A stretch of DNA of 64,000 nt from Lucinisca nassula (GCA_963580285.1 OY757013.1:130817027-130881026), one strand, 5' to 3'. Numbered from the stretch's first letter, positions 1 through 11,977 are shown. Notes: generated by a model not told the origin, from the letters alone. Numbers and translations: made by a program.

Positions 1-5
1 ATATG

Positions 6-735
6 AAGCTAACCTTATGGACACCATTGTGTTTTATGTGTCAAATCAAACAGAAGACAACAGTTTTATGGAAAAGCTCTCTGCAAACTTAGCAAGACAT
101 ATACCTGATATGAGTTTAAGAATCTATGACTCGATATTAATGGTTACTTATAACATAGACCAATCTGTATATTATCAGTGCATACTTGATGCTTTAGATG
201 TTTCATGGCCACTCCATTGTACATGTAATATATAAAGCTAACCTTATGGACACCATTTTGTTTGTTTGTTTGTTTGTTTGATTTGAGGTTTAATGTCCCC
301 GTCAACACTGTAAAGGTCGTTTTGGAGACGTTGCTTCCAATTTTGTGGGACTTTTACCCGACATTGAGATGAAATGACTTCTCAAGCCCGGCCGCCCTAT
401 GAAACCAATAGGGTTTATAAGCATGGATGGTCCGACTTGTGCGCACCGCTTTGCCTGGGCAGGCTTAGATCCTCTATGCGGTTTACCCGTACTCGTGTGC
501 GGGTCGGATTCAGCTCTGCGTGGAAGCATCATGCAGCCCATATATTTCTTCAAGCCCCGATGGGCGCGGGCCGTATGGACACCATTGTGTTTTATGTGTC
601 AAATCAATCAGAAGACAACAGTTTTATGGAAAAGCTCTCTCCAAACTTAGCAAGACATATACCTGAAATGTATTTAAGAATCTATGGCTGGATATTAATG
701 GTTACTTATAACATAGACCAATCTGTTTATTTTAG
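6..735 (+). repeat. Duplicated ~230-bp unit, second copy split by a SINE
   Basis: Two copies of one unit lie in tandem. Copy 1 covers about 6-185; copy 2 starts near 235 and resumes at 574-735 after a SINE insertion. Each copy can be read as a short peptide starting Met-Asp-Thr, open for 72 codons in copy 1. The copies differ by several amino-acid changes. I do not recognise the peptide. It may be a duplicated exon or chance openness in a repeat. The unit begins with AACCTTATGGACACC, a motif seen again at other places in this window. Confidence 0.6.
258..573 (-). mobile_element. SINE-like element, family S1, with 13-bp target duplication
   Basis: About 316 bp read on the minus strand. It starts near CCCATCGGGGCTTGAAG, contains the block ACTGGTAAACCGC (varied here), and ends GACGGGGACGTTAAAC-type sequence plus a (CAAA)n tail. 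The 13-bp direct repeat TATGGACACCATT flanks it exactly (245-257 and 574-586), as expected for target-primed insertion. I see no clear tRNA head in S1; its 3' end resembles the tail of molluscan tRNA-SINEs. Confidence 0.85.
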
Positions 736-880
736 GCCATTAAATAGTCGGGCGTCAGTGCATGCTGAAAAAAAAAACATCATTGGGATTCATACAGAAC
801 CATTGTAATAGAATTAATTTCAGACAATGAAGTAAAAGACATAAATGATAAAACTCGTGCTGATTGAATTCCCCATTAGT
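736..880. other. No gene or repeat recognised
   Basis: AT-rich sequence with nothing I can support. Confidence 0.4.
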
Positions 881-1075
881 TTTACTACAGACCTTCCCAA
901 TGCGGTCGTTCTTTTGCAGGGTCTATTTTTAGTTGGCTTTTCGCCGTTGAATCAGGTTTCACCTGTTTTTGTTTGTGCCTCCATTTCACTTTTCTTTAGG
1001 TGATTTAAAGATGGCTGCATTCTTTGAATGTGACCTTTCATGAAAGGCCTTTTCTTGCTAGTCTACTGTTGAACA
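881..1075 (+). repeat. Dispersed repeat family R5, copy 1
   Basis: This segment, with TTTTACTAC, an AATGCGGTCGTT block and a GGCTGCATTCT end, is similar to 10290-10480, which identifies a dispersed family. No coding potential is visible. Confidence 0.6.
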
Positions 1076-1088
1076 CTCATAGCCCTTT

Positions 1089-1500
1089 AAAGGCTTTTTA
1101 ACTCACCAGAACCGAAGGCTCCGGGGAAGCTATTGTAATCGGTTTTCGTCCGTCGTCGTCGTCCGTCCGGATGTCCGTCCACAATTTCTATAAATGACAT
1201 CTCTTCCTAAACCACTGAACAGATATTGACCAAACTTGGCAGAAATGATCTGTGGGTGGTCCTCTCTCAAAATTGTTCAAAGAATTCCATTCTATGCAGA
1301 ACTCTAGTTACCATGGCAACGAAAAGGAGAAAATAAGAAAAAAACTTTAAAAATCTTCTTCATACCTGTGATATCTCCCGGATCATGCGGGAGGCTCCCG
1401 CATTTGAAGCATACCTCCCGCTCTCCCGTCCGGGAGACAGAATCTCCCGCATTTGCAATTTTCCTGTCCCCGATTTTTTCCTGAGCTACCATTCGCGGTA
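1089..1500. repeat. Bivalve-type repeat start with GTCGTCGTCCGTCC block, then CTCCCG-rich segment
   Basis: It begins ACTCACCAGAACCGAAGG and runs into a CGTC-rich block, the layout seen at 2069 at the start of another element. Positions 1370-1460 contain several GCGGGAG/CTCCCGC blocks, which create a short minus-strand reading frame that I do not regard as a gene. Confidence 0.5.
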
Positions 1501-2068
1501 AGCGGTAACAGACTTAAAATTTTCACTGCTGAAGGCAATTAACAAATAAGCATGAGAATATATCCGACACTTAACGGTAAACATCAACTTCTAAAAGCCG
1601 ATAATTATTCCTGTCTCATCTGACTGCACAGAATAAACATGATCTGGCTGCCAGTAAAGATTACATAAGCTGACGTAATTTATTTACAGTTACCGAGAGG
1701 TGCATCTGCACTCAGAAGTACAGATACTCAGTAGTCAGTTCTATTTCACTTATATTTAGCTTAGATTTAAATTGAATTTGTGCATTTATTTTCCCATTTT
1801 TTTTGTCACTGTTTGTTCCTTTTATATCACTCTCCCATATGTCTTTTGTTTTTATATTTTATGTAAACTTAGAAATTTTTATTTTGAAAGTGGAAAATAG
1901 TTATTATTTACCAATCAATAACGAGTAATTACTAAAAGTCATGAAATAAACTGCAGATTTTCTTATTTGGAAATTGCTCCCCCTTGAGTAAGCTTTGTAC
2001 AAGTACTGTATTTAAAAAGATTTGTGACCGGGAACTTCATGTTAGTGAAATTAGTGTGCATTTATTAG
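1501..2068. other. AT-rich spacer, nothing recognised
   Basis: No gene, tandem repeat or tRNA-like sequence is visible. Confidence 0.4.
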
Positions 2069-4065
2069 CTCACCTGACCGAAGGTCATGGTGAACTTTTG
2101 TGACTTAGATGTCCGGTGTCGTCGTGCATCGTCCGTCGTGCGTCGTGCGTCGTCCGTGCATAAACTTTTCTTGTGAACACACCAGAGGTCACAGTTTTGG
2201 GCCAATCATCATAAAACTGGGCCAGAATGATCACATGACAATATCTCGGTCAAGTTCGAATGTGGGTCATGTGGGGTCAAAAAGTAGGTCAGTAGGTCAA
2301 ATCATAGAAAAACCTTGTGAACATACTAGAGGCCACAGTTTTGGTCTGATCATCATCAAACTTGCTCAGAATTATCATCTTGACAATATCTCGGTCAAGT
2401 TCGAATATGGGTCATGTTGGGTCAAAAAGTAGGTTAGTAGGTCAAATCATAGAGAAACCTTGTTAACACACTAGAGGCCACCGTTTTGGACCAATCATCA
2501 TCAATTTATCTCAGAATAATCATCTTGACAATATCTCTGTCACGTTTGAATATGGGTCATGTTGGGTCAAAAAGTAGGTCAGTAGGTCAAATTATAGAAA
2601 AAACCTTGTGAACACACTAGAGGCCACAGTTTGTCTGATCATCATCAAACCTGCTAAGAATGACCATCTTGACAATATCTAAGTAAATTTCGAAAATGGG
2701 TCATGTTGGGTCAAAACTTAGGTCAGTAGGTCAAATCATTGAAAAACCTTGTGAACACAATAGAGGCCACAGTTTTGGTCCAATCATCATTAATCTGAAT
2801 GATCATCTGGACAAAATCTCAGTCAAGTTTGAATATGGATCATGTTGGGTCAAAAAGTAGGTCAGTAGGTCAAATTGAAGAAAAACGTTGTCAACACACT
2901 AGAGGCCACAGATTTAATCTGATTTTCACCAAACTTGCTCAGAAAGCTATTCTTGACAATATCTAAGTCAAGTTCAGCAAAAAGTAGGTCAGTAGGTCAA
3001 ATCATTAATAAACCTTGTGAACAAACTAGAGGCTACAGTTTTGGTCCGATCATCATCAAACTTGCTCAGAATGATCTTCTTGACAATATCTCGGTTAAGT
3101 TCGTATATGGGTTATGTCGGGTGAAAAAGAAGGTCAGTAGTCAAATCATAGAAAAACGTTCTGAACACACTAGAATGGCCACAATTTTAGTTGGATTATC
3201 ATCAAACTTGCTCAGAACGATCATCTTGACAATATCTTGATCAAGTTTAAAAATCAAAAAGTAGATCATTAGGTTATTTTGTCATAACTGTTTAAGATAG
3301 AGCCTTCATATTTGGCATGTACTTTGCTTGTGACAAGGGCTTCCACTCATACAAAAATGACCTGTAACCTTGACATGTGACCTTCTTTATCATCACCTTT
3401 GAACCATTTGAGATAGTGCCTTCATATTTGGAATGTTTGTTCTGTGTGACAAGGACTTCCCACCCATACAAAAATTTTGACCTGTGACCTTGACCTTTGA
3501 CCTACTTAATCATAACTTTTGAACTATTTGGGATAGAGCCTTCATATTTGGCATGTATGTTCGTTCTGACAAGGGCCTCCCACCCATACACACAATTTTA
3601 ACTGCGACTGACCTACTTCACCATAACTTTTGAGCCATTTGAGATAGAGCCTTCATATTTGGCATGTAGGCTCCTTGTGACAAGGGCTTCCCACACATAC
3701 AAAAGTTTTGACCTGTGACCTTGACCATTTGTCATAACTTTGGAACCATTTAACATAGAGCCTTCATAATTGGCTTGTAGTTTCCTTGTGACAAGGTCTT
3801 CCCACTCATGCAAAAAATTTTGACCTTGACATACTTAATCTTAACTTTTGAACCATTTGAGATAGAGCCTTCATATTTGGAATGTATATTCCTTGTGAGA
3901 GGGGCTTCCCACTCAAACAAAAAGTCTGACCTTGACCTACTTTATCATAACTTTTGAACCATTTGAGATGGATCCTTCATATCTGGCATGTATGCTCCTT
4001 CTGACAAGGCACCATACTATATTACCTACCATTTCATTTCTTCAGTGTGGATCAGGTGAGTGATC
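2069..4065. repeat. Composite non-autonomous element with two internal tandem arrays
   Basis: The element starts AGCTCACCTGACCGAAGG and ends with a GATCAGGTGAGTGATCC block, so short inverted CTCACCTGA motifs bound it. Inside are two unrelated arrays. The first (about 2160-3260) has eight copies of a ~140-bp unit marked by CCTTGTGAACACAC and GTAGGTCAGTAGGTCAAA. The second (about 3290-4010) has seven copies of a ~113-bp unit marked by GATAGAGCCTTCATATTTGG. This organisation is familiar from bivalve MITE-like repeats. The ORFs across it are repeat-derived. Confidence 0.75.
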
Positions 4066-4735
4066 CAGGGCATCATTATATCAAGGTTTGGATGTAACAA
4101 AATTTACATTTTAAACAAATAAAGACTCAGCATTTTTTTCCTGGGATTCTCACTTATTTTTTGGGGCCAACCTGAACAATTGTTATAAAATGGTATTAAT
4201 TTCAGCAAGGACTGCTTTACCTATACATGTTTTTATGAACAGGGTGTTCTGAGAAAGGCCAAAAAGTTGCCTGCACAGACTATATGAAGGAGTGTAAATA
4301 GTGCTAGAAGTAATGCTTATCATTGACGAGAACTTTGTGCTTTGGGTCTGTTGAGTAGCAGTAAAACCCAGCACTGGCTAAAGAGGAGGACTGGAAACAT
4401 TTTAGGATATCTTTTCTAATCAAGTATTTCTACACTAAAGCATGTTGCGGGTACTTTCAACAATCAGGTGATTCTCACAAATACCCACAACTTGAAATCA
4501 CATCAATGGACTTGTGGTTACAGCATTGTTTGTAAATGACATACAACTTGCTATTTTGAAATTAATCTTGACAAAATATGTTCCTATCATTTTCATTAAG
4601 TAGTTCCAGTTCCTTTGTACATCTAAACCACAAAAATGACAAGAAAAAAACACTTAAACATGCCGTCAGAAAGTCTCCCTCATTGGGACCCCAATCTCCC
4701 TCATCTGAGAAGCAAATCTCCCTCATGGTCAACAT
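4066..4735. other. Low-information stretch, one short CTCCCTCAT repeat
   Basis: Nothing coding can be supported. Positions 4672-4725 carry three TCTCCCTCAT blocks, part of a dispersed repeat. Confidence 0.4.
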
Positions 4736-4779
4736 AAAATTATCACAGGTATGCTTCTTGTCTGAAACCAGAAGGCCCA

Positions 4780-5245
4780 GGTCTTTGGTATTTGCCCTAC
4801 ATCATAGTGTAGATTATATTTTCTTGTCCTTTGGGATCATTGATTCCATTGTGGAATTTTGAAAATATCTGAGGGTCAAAGATGAGGCCTAATTGGCCGA
4901 AACTGACTAGTCTGGCCAAGAAAACATGCACACTCCATATTTTTCCAATCTGTGGTGTAATCTTTGCTTCCAGAGGATAACCCTTTTATAGAACATATTT
5001 GACTTCACTACAACTGGTGTGTGGGAATGTTTGGCGGCGGTAAAACGTCTCCCTGTCCTACATCATAGTGTAGGTTATATTTTCTTGTCCTTGGGGATCA
5101 TTGATTCCATTGTGGAATTTTGAAAATATCTGAGGGTCACTGGTGAGACCTAATTGGCCGAAACTAGCTAGTCTGGCAAAGAAAACATGTACACTCCATA
5201 TTTTTCACTTCTGCTTCCAAAGGATAACCCTTTTATAGAACATAT
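4780..5245 (+). repeat. Dispersed repeat R2, two successive copies
   Basis: Copies at about 4790-5000 and 5055-5245 share CTACATCATAGTGTAG, TGGAATTTTGAAAATATC, GGCCTAATTGGCCGAAAC and AAGGATAACCCTTTTATAG. The linker with GGCGGTAAAACGTCTCCCTG belongs to the same repeat. It recurs at 24370-24625, inside the virus-like elements (36.7-37.0 kb, 44.2-44.5 kb), and in reverse within the 22-24 kb array. Confidence 0.75.
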
Positions 5246-6785
5246 CATATAGGGAAGACCTTTAAAAATCTTCTTGTCTAAAACCAGAAGGCCTAGGTCT
5301 TTGATATTTGGAATGAAGCTTCGTCTAGTGGACCTCTACCAAGATTGTTCAAATTATAGCCCTGGGGCCAATAATGCCCCCGCACCGGGCCCACTTGTTT
5401 TACACAGGCTTATATAGGGAAATTCTTTAAAAATCTTCTTGTCTGAAACCAGAAGACCCAGGTCTTTGAAGTTTGGTATGAAGCTTCATCTAGTGGACCT
5501 CTACCAAGATTGTTCAAATTATAGCCCTGGGGCCAAAAATGCCCCCGCGTCAGGGCCCACTGGTTTTGTATAGGCTTATATAGGGAAAACCTTTAAAAAA
5601 TCTTCTTGTCTGAAACCAGAAGGCACCGGTCTTTGATATTTGGTATGATGCTTCGCCTAGTGGACATCTGCCAAGATTCTTCAAATTATAGCCCTGGAGC
5701 CAAAAATTCCCCAGCGCCAGGGCCCATTTGTATTACATAGGCTTATATAGGGAAAACCTTTAAAATATTCTTGTCAGAAACCAGAAGGCCCAGGTCTTTG
5801 GTATTTGGTATGAAACTTCATCTAGTGGACGGATACCTGGATGATTCAAATTATAGCCATGGGGCGAAAAATGCCCCCGCGCCGGGGCAAACTCGTTTTA
5901 CATAGGCTTATATAGGGAAAACCTTTAAAAATCTTCTTGTCATAAACCAGAAGGCCCAGGTCTTTGATATTTGGTATGAAGCTTCGTCTAGTGGATCGAT
6001 ACCAGAATTATTCAAATTATTTCCCTTTGGCCAAAAATACCCCAGCGTGGGGCCCCACTGATTTTTTACATAGGCTTATATGGGAAAATCTTTAAAAATC
6101 TTCTTGTCTGAAGCCAAAAGGCACAGTCTTTGATAGTTGGTATGAAGCTTCATGTAGTGGACCTTTACCAAGATTCTGATTGTTCAAATTGTAGCACTAG
6201 GGCCAAAATGGCCCCGCCCCATGGCCCCCAGGTTTTTATATAGGCTTATATAGGGAAAACTTTTAAAAATCTTCTTGTCTGAAACCAGAAGGCCGTGGTC
6301 TTTGATGTTTGGTATGAAGTTTAAACTGATGGACCTCTACCAAGATGGTTCCAAATATAGCCCTGGGGCCAAAAATGGCGCTGTCCCAGGTTTTACGTAG
6401 GCAAGTATAGGGAAAACCTTTAAAAGTATTCTTGTCTGCAACCAAAAGGCCTAGATCTTGGATATTTGGTATGACGCTTGCTGCTTCATCTAGGGTACCT
6501 CTTCCAAGATTGTTCAAATTCTAGCCTAGGGGCCAAAAATGCCCCCCCCCCCCCCCCACCACAGGGCCCACATCTTTTACATAGGCTTATATAGGGAAAA
6601 CCTTAAAGATTGTTTTTATCTGAAACCAGAAGGCCCAGGCTTATGATATTTGATATTAAGCTTCATTTAATGGACCTCTATCACTATTGTTCAAATTATA
6701 GCCCTGAGGCCAAAAATTGTACCGCCCAAGTACACACATGTAAATCGCTTAGCTCAGGTGAGCGATATAGGACCATCATGGTCCT
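5246..6785 (+). repeat. Tandem array of ~165-bp units ending in a bivalve-type terminus
   Basis: Nine units, each with a TCTGAAACCAGAAGGCC block, GGTATGAAGCTTC, TTCAAATTATAGCCCTGGGG and TACATAGGCTTATATAGGG, spaced about 160-185 bp. A partial unit lies alone near 4740-4800. The array ends AGCTCAGGTGAGCGATATAG followed by CATCATGGTCCTCTTG, a terminus I recognise from bivalve repeats. Unit 9 is interrupted by a C-run at 6543-6558. Confidence 0.8.
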
Positions 6786-6989
6786 CTTGTTTAGCATAAC
6801 CTGGCTTCCGTCTCATATTAAAGTACTTTACTTGAAACCATTTTCTACCTTCATCATGTTTGCTGATGTTGGCTCGGTGGGGGATGCCTATAAGTTCCCT
6901 GGAAGGCGTCTCTTGCCTGATGCCTCCAGTTGACCTGTCTCATGAGCTACATCGGTCGGTGTGTGCTCGGAGGGGGATGTGCTGTGTTT

Positions 6990-7490
6990 GTCGGGTCTTG
7001 TCCAACATCCGTTTCGGTTTCAAAACTTTGGGGTTTAGACACACTGATGGGGATTAAATATCAGAAAGGCCTCTGTGTCACTAAATTTGGTATAATTACA
7101 CTTTAATTGCAACCACTGGATCGGTATCTCTGCTGGTGGATGATTCGTTCGTCCCCGAGGGTATCATCAGCTCAGTATCCGTTCCTGAGGGCTGAGGTTG
7201 ATATTTCGGACGGTGTTGACGTCAGTACTCAGGTACTGATTTAAATAACTATATTATATCTTTAATTTTTGCAGTATAAATTTCTAATTTTTTTAAAACT
7301 AAGACTTGTCAGGTGGAACATGTATCTTAGCGGATTTGGTTGCCACTTTTTGTAATATTATAAATTTTGCAAGCCTTGTCAAACATCCGTTTCGGTTGCA
7401 AAACTTTGGGGTTTAGACACACTGATAAAGATTAAATATCAGAAAGGCCACAGTGTCACTAAATTTGGTATAGTTACACTTTAATTACAA
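6990..7490 (+). repeat. ~115-bp direct repeat pair
   Basis: Positions about 7000-7115 and 7370-7488 share CATCCGTTTCGGTT, CTTTGGGGTTTAGACACAC and ATATCAGAAAGGCC with few changes. About 255 bp lies between them. No TG...CA ends or coding region support an LTR reading. Confidence 0.55.
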
Positions 7491-8090
7491 ACCTTTTGGA
7501 CACCAATGAAACAGACTAAAGTAAAAGGTCATTTACCCTTCTCGGCATTTACTCCTTTTCTTCGTTCGAGTCGATGGGCATGGTGGGCGAAGCTTGCTTA
7601 CCAAGTAATGCTTTCTATCCGCGGACGCCTGATTACACTCTTCTGGAGTCCATGTCTGTTGATCTGAACATTGATATTTGCACTTTTGTGTATGGATTAA
7701 TGATTTTGGATTAACGCTTTGGTACTACGACATTAACTACTTATAAGTACATTATAAATATTTTGAAATTTACTTGAATCCAGTTTTTCTTCCTTCATTT
7801 ACAAACCTTTTTGAACGACTTAAGTCAAAGGTCATTTAAAGGTACAGCAATAAATTGACAACAATTGACAGGCTTCAGACCACGCAGAAAAATAAATATC
7901 GTCGTAGAGCTGGGATTAAAATAGAACCGATGTCCGAATAAAGATATTAGATATACATGATTAAACTCGTTTCCAATTTAGAACATGCATATTAATTTAC
8001 AAATGTAGTCAAATATAACCTGGTTTCAATACACCGCACTGAAATTTACAAGACACTAAAATTTCATGATTAAATTTTCAGACCTTATGG
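7491..8090. other. No gene recognised
   Basis: AT-rich. Positions 7490-7505 and 7803-7812 carry weak copies of the local ACCTTNTGGACAC-type motif. Nothing else is supportable. Confidence 0.35.
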
Positions 8091-8094
8091 GGAC

Positions 8095-8300
8095 AAACTG
8101 TACGGAATGCTTGATCCGGAATTGATACAATCAACCCACATCTCCCAGCAAACACCAAACGGAAAGAAACACAAACATTACATAACTAGATCCTTATGGA
8201 CATTTCAATAGTGGAAAGCCAAAATGACAGTTACCTTCCAATAAAATGGCCAATTGGCTATCCAAACCATAAAGATATAAACGATACACACATTCAAATC
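8095..8300 (+). repeat. Dispersed repeat R3, copy 1
   Basis: R3 is marked in order by GATACAATCAACCCACA, CACCAAACGGAAAGAAACAC, ACTAGATCCTTATGGA, a GACAGTTACCTTCC block and ATGGCCAATTGGCTATCCAA. Seven or more copies occur in this window. Confidence 0.7.
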
Positions 8301-9044
8301 GAGATTTCAGAATAAATTACAGTATGAAAATGTTACTGTTAAAATATTACATAAAAATAATAATAATTTTACTGTTGATCTTGACAGCTGGTTAAGCATA
8401 CTCAGACGTTAATTATCAAGATCTTCCAACATTTATACTTCTAACCTTATGGACACTACTGTATTTCAGTCGGTAGAGCCACAGTTAGAACGCAGTACCG
8501 AAATCAGACAACTATCAAGCCAGTCGGAAAAAGAGGAAATTTGTATTGATATTATTGAACATGATCCGGTACCAGACGGAATCACCGTAATACACACTTT
8601 GGATCAAATGCGTCGCTTATTTCTAACATAGATCGTAATAGCCATTATACAGATTGCGTCAAAATAAGCATTACTTCACTTTAACATTTACCTTGCATGG
8701 TTTTCAAAATTAAAATGACCTGTTTATGGACATCAATTAAACGATAAGAGTACAATATAGAAACAGATGCACAGAAAACGTTACAATCAAAGATTACAGC
8801 CTACCAATGGCATCAAGAGGTAGAAGAACTAACCATCAGGAAAACAAACAAGGACAAAATACGAATCAACTAGCCCCCTATCCTAACAGGAGGTGAACAG
8901 AAGCGCGTTGCTTATGCGCACATTTTCCTAGCAAATATAAACTTATCATTTTATACTGAGATCTTTAGTTAACGCAGTAAATGACATCTTAAGGACATAC
9001 GAGAAATCTAGCAGGAAATACGTTTAATATACGCTTTGAAATAA

Positions 9045-9345
9045 ACAATAAGATCTGAAACAAAATAGAAGTGAAAGCAATGACTAGGAATTGATACAAT
9101 TCACCCACACCTACCATCAGAGACAACAAGGGAAAGAAACATGAACATGAAAACAACTACACCTAATGGAAACGTCAATAGCGAAAAGCTAAAAGGACAG
9201 TTACTTTCCCACTAAATGGCCAATTGGCTTTTCAAAACAAAATAATATAAGCGATACACACAATCTCAAAGACAACCCATAACAAAAATAAACCACAAAA
9301 GAACCGCCTTTGAACGGTCAGTGAAAAGGGGGGGGGCAGTCTCCA
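9045..9345 (+). repeat. Dispersed repeat R3, copy 2
   Basis: It has the R3 blocks in the same order, including GAAGTGAAAGCAATGA, GGAATTGATACAATTC, AAATGGCCAATTGGC and the 3' block GAACCGCCTTTGAACGGTCAG followed by a G-run. Confidence 0.7.
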
Positions 9346-9484
9346 GTTAAGAACATGCATATTATTTTACACAATGTTGTCAAACATAATCTTGTTTCAA
9401 CAGTTTGTACTAAAATTTACCAAAAACAAATGATTCTTGATTAAATTTTCAAACCCAAAACACATACTGTACGGAATTGAATTA

Positions 9485-9700
9485 TGCAAATGAGAAGTGA
9501 AGGCAATGGTCAGGAAGCGATGCAATTAAACCACATCTCCCATCAGACACCAACGCTAAAGAAACACAATCATGAAATAACTAGATCCTTATGCAAATAG
9601 CAATAGCGCAAAGCCAAAAGGACAGTAATTTTCCCACAGAATGACGAACTAGCTATCCAAATAAAAATGATACCATACACACATTGAAAAAACCGAACTA
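9485..9700 (+). repeat. Dispersed repeat R3, copy 3
   Basis: A shorter, diverged R3 copy with AGTGAAGGCAATGGTCAGGA, CACATCTCCCATCAGACACC and ACTAGATCCTTATGCAAAT. Confidence 0.65.
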
Positions 9701-9954
9701 GAACAAACCTAATTATTGCCATATGAATCAGTAACAGCTAATCACTCTGGGTTATATGGATCTTGCTATGAGTATGGTATTCCCAACGTAGTTTGCTTAT
9801 TTTACTATATTGAGTTTTATGATAAAACTGCACAATAAAATTAAGAAAATGTTTAACATTTCATACAGCATTTCGATGCTGTTATTGTTGACAGTAATGT
9901 CATAGGGTATAGATATATAGCACACTTGTACTGCCTTAAGGTACAAGCCGGCTT

Positions 9955-10015
9955 TTATAGCGACGCGGTAGAGTGTTGGCCTGTCACTCCGGTGGCCCGG
10001 GTTCGATTGTAAAAT
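9955..10015 (+). repeat. tRNA-like SINE head
   Basis: A sequence resembling a tRNA 5' half and T-loop, with GCGACGCGGTAGAGTG as an A-box-like region and GGGTTCGATTG as a B box. No acceptor-stem partner is visible, so it is a SINE fragment, not a tRNA gene. Confidence 0.5.
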
Positions 10016-10289
10016 TAAAACACTTCTGTCGCGGTTTATTTTTGTTATGGATTGTCTTTGGGCATCCTATATAAAGCATAGGTAAAATAGCCGTTTCAGG
10101 ATTTGAAACATGAATTTCAGGATTTGGGAATGTTTTTAACTTACACCCAAGTTAACCATTTTGGCATGTTTGGTAAAGAGTCGGATAAGGAACACTTCTG
10201 ATTTTGAAATTGGTTCATTGCCCCAGGAGGAGATGTGGTTTAAAGGTTGTTTTTTTTTTGGTTTCGTAGCCCCCCCCCCCCCTCCCGCC

Positions 10290-10480
10290 GTAGTTTTACT
10301 ACTTACCCTCCCAACGCGGTCGTTATTTTGCAGTCTTGTTTGTTATTTGGCTTTGTGTCGTTGGTTCATGTTTCGTCCGTTATTGTGTGTGCCTCAGTGT
10401 CACTTTCGATAGGCGACTTGAGACGGCTGCGTTCTCGGATTGTGTCCTTTCCTGACTGACCTTTTCTTTCTAGTTTTTTT
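10290..10480 (+). repeat. Dispersed repeat family R5, copy 2
   Basis: Similar to 881-1075: AACGCGGTCGTTATTTTGCAG, then TTTCGTCCGTTATTGTGTG and GGCTGCGTTC. A C-run precedes it at 10270-10282. Confidence 0.6.
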
Positions 10481-10539
10481 TCTTTTCTATTTTTAGTTCT
10501 GCTGTCCATTTTGTTAATCGGAGCGGAACCATTTTAGAA

Positions 10540-10682
10540 ATGGTATAGAGGGTCATGCATGTAACATTTTTTGTGAGGTGTGATTTGACGAAATTATTGA
10601 TGGACGTACGGACGGACTAACGAACGAGGGACATAAGCGATCACAATAGCTCACCTTTAGCACTTCTTGCTAAGGTGAGATA
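10540..10682. repeat. Remnant of CTCACC-ended repeat with terminal hairpin
   Basis: A remnant ending in AGCTCACCTTTAGCA, a short loop, and TGCTAAGGTGAG, which form a hairpin. The same CTCACC ends occur at 1090 and 2069. Confidence 0.45.
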
Positions 10683-11138
10683 ACAAATATATCGCTGAAT
10701 ATCGCGGCAAAAAGATGAGTTTTTTTTGTTGTTGTTCCGTGCTTCTGGAATTAGCAGTCATGTCCCCATTTAAATGATCCTTCCCATTTATGACTGACCA
10801 ATGAACATCTTGGGCGAGTGAAAACTATGAGGTAACGCACTGCCCTTAAGATTACATGGCTTCGTTACAAACGGGAGCGATTTTTATCTTTCAAGAAATG
10901 TAACGAAATATGTCACGTGGCAGTTACCAAAAAAGATTCTTCATATTTTCTTCATACAACAACAAAAACAAAAAATGAACGTACATTTCATGCATGCTTT
11001 AGCAACATAACTATTTTATCTGATATGCAATTGCCTGGTATACAATTTGAAACTTTTTAAGACGAATGAATTTCTTGTTTTTACACTGGATTGTTGACCA
11101 ACTCATTAAAGGAGTTAAATCAATTCAAATATTTTCAG
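10683..11138. other. Intron or upstream DNA of the recombinase-like gene
   Basis: No exon is recognisable here. It ends in an AT-rich tract and TATTTTCAG, the acceptor for the exon that follows. Confidence 0.5.
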
Positions 11139-11406
11139 ACTTGATATGGTAGCTATTAGAGGGAAAAGAGGTCGGAATGTCTCCGTTATTCTAACACAAG
11201 AAGTTAAAAGTGCACTTGATCTCCTTGTACGATGTAGAAACGGTATTATAAGTCCTGACAATTTATACCTCTTCCCACGAGTGTCGGGTAATAAACATTT
11301 GCGAGGATGCGACCTCCTCAAGCAACTGGCCACCAAAGCTGAACTACAGTATCCTGAACGCATTGGATCTACAAATATGCGGAAATATATTGCCACTGTT
11401 GTACAG
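11139..11406 (+). CDS. Tyrosine-recombinase-like gene, exon a
   Basis: This internal exon encodes 89 complete codons. It is bounded by a TATTTTCAG acceptor and CAG|GTAAGC donor and starts in a split codon. The reading includes GKRGRNVSV, a loop that in tyrosine recombinases holds the catalytic lysine hairpin, then YLFPRVSGNKHLRG and STNMRKYIATVVQ. The last resembles the Arg box (HxLRH.FAT in integrases), with the usual His replaced by Thr. The exon ends in phase 0 and joins 11978 without a frame change. Upstream exons carrying the first catalytic Arg were not found in 1-11 kb, so the gene's start is missing or unrecognised. Uncharacterised genes of this layout, thought to derive from Crypton- or phage-integrase-like elements, are common in marine invertebrates and fish; which clade this one belongs to is uncertain. 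Confidence 0.82.
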
Positions 11407-11977
11407 GTAAGCTTATTATCATAGTAAAATATCCCTCCACAATATGAAATTTAATTTTACTTTTACTGTACGATAGTAAAGATATGACACACAAAAGCAT
11501 GTTTCAGCAAATATCATTTCAAAGCAATGGGCTTCTTTACGAGCTACTGATCGTGCAAAATGAGACAATAAATTGTTTAAAATTTGACTAATATAAACAA
11601 ATGAACGCAGACATTGTCATAGAACTGGCGTTTAATACACAATTGTGATAGTTTTACCCAAATATAAATAATTTATACGTTCTGTATATGAAAGATTTGT
11701 GAATTACCAAAGCTTTAATAGGTATGGTTGGAGTGCTCAGTGTTTTAGCGTATGATGATGTCGCTTTTGAACTGAGATTACTCTATGTTAGTGTTGTTTT
11801 CATGTTCACGCATGACTCTGCATTTGCGGTTTGATACAGGGCTAATTGTTGATAGGCTCCGGAAATGAAAATTGAAAAAAAAAAACAAAAAAAAAAAAAA
11901 CGATCAGGAACGGATACAATCAGATCCCAAATCATCCCCAAAATATAACTAAATATGCCTCCACTTTTATTTTCCAG
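11407..11977 (+). other. Intron between exons a and b
   Basis: A 571-bp GT...AG intron with A-runs near 11876-11900 and a TTATTTTCCAG acceptor. Confidence 0.75.

Noticed and set aside
1304..1492. 62-codon minus-strand frame with a CFKCG, zinc-knuckle-like string
   Set aside because: The string comes from repeated GCGGGAG blocks in a dispersed repeat; there are no further zinc ligands.
5246..6785. Regularly spaced repeats resembling a CRISPR array
   Set aside because: Units are ~165 bp and diverged over their whole length, with no spacer pattern, in an animal genome.
7000..7490. Direct repeats as LTRs of a small retrotransposon
   Set aside because: No TG...CA ends, primer-binding site, polypurine tract or coding region.
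8449..8631. 60-codon ORF starting Met-Asp-Thr, acidic, preceded by the GGACAC motif
   Set aside because: It could be an exon, but I see no domain, no phase partner and no clear donor.
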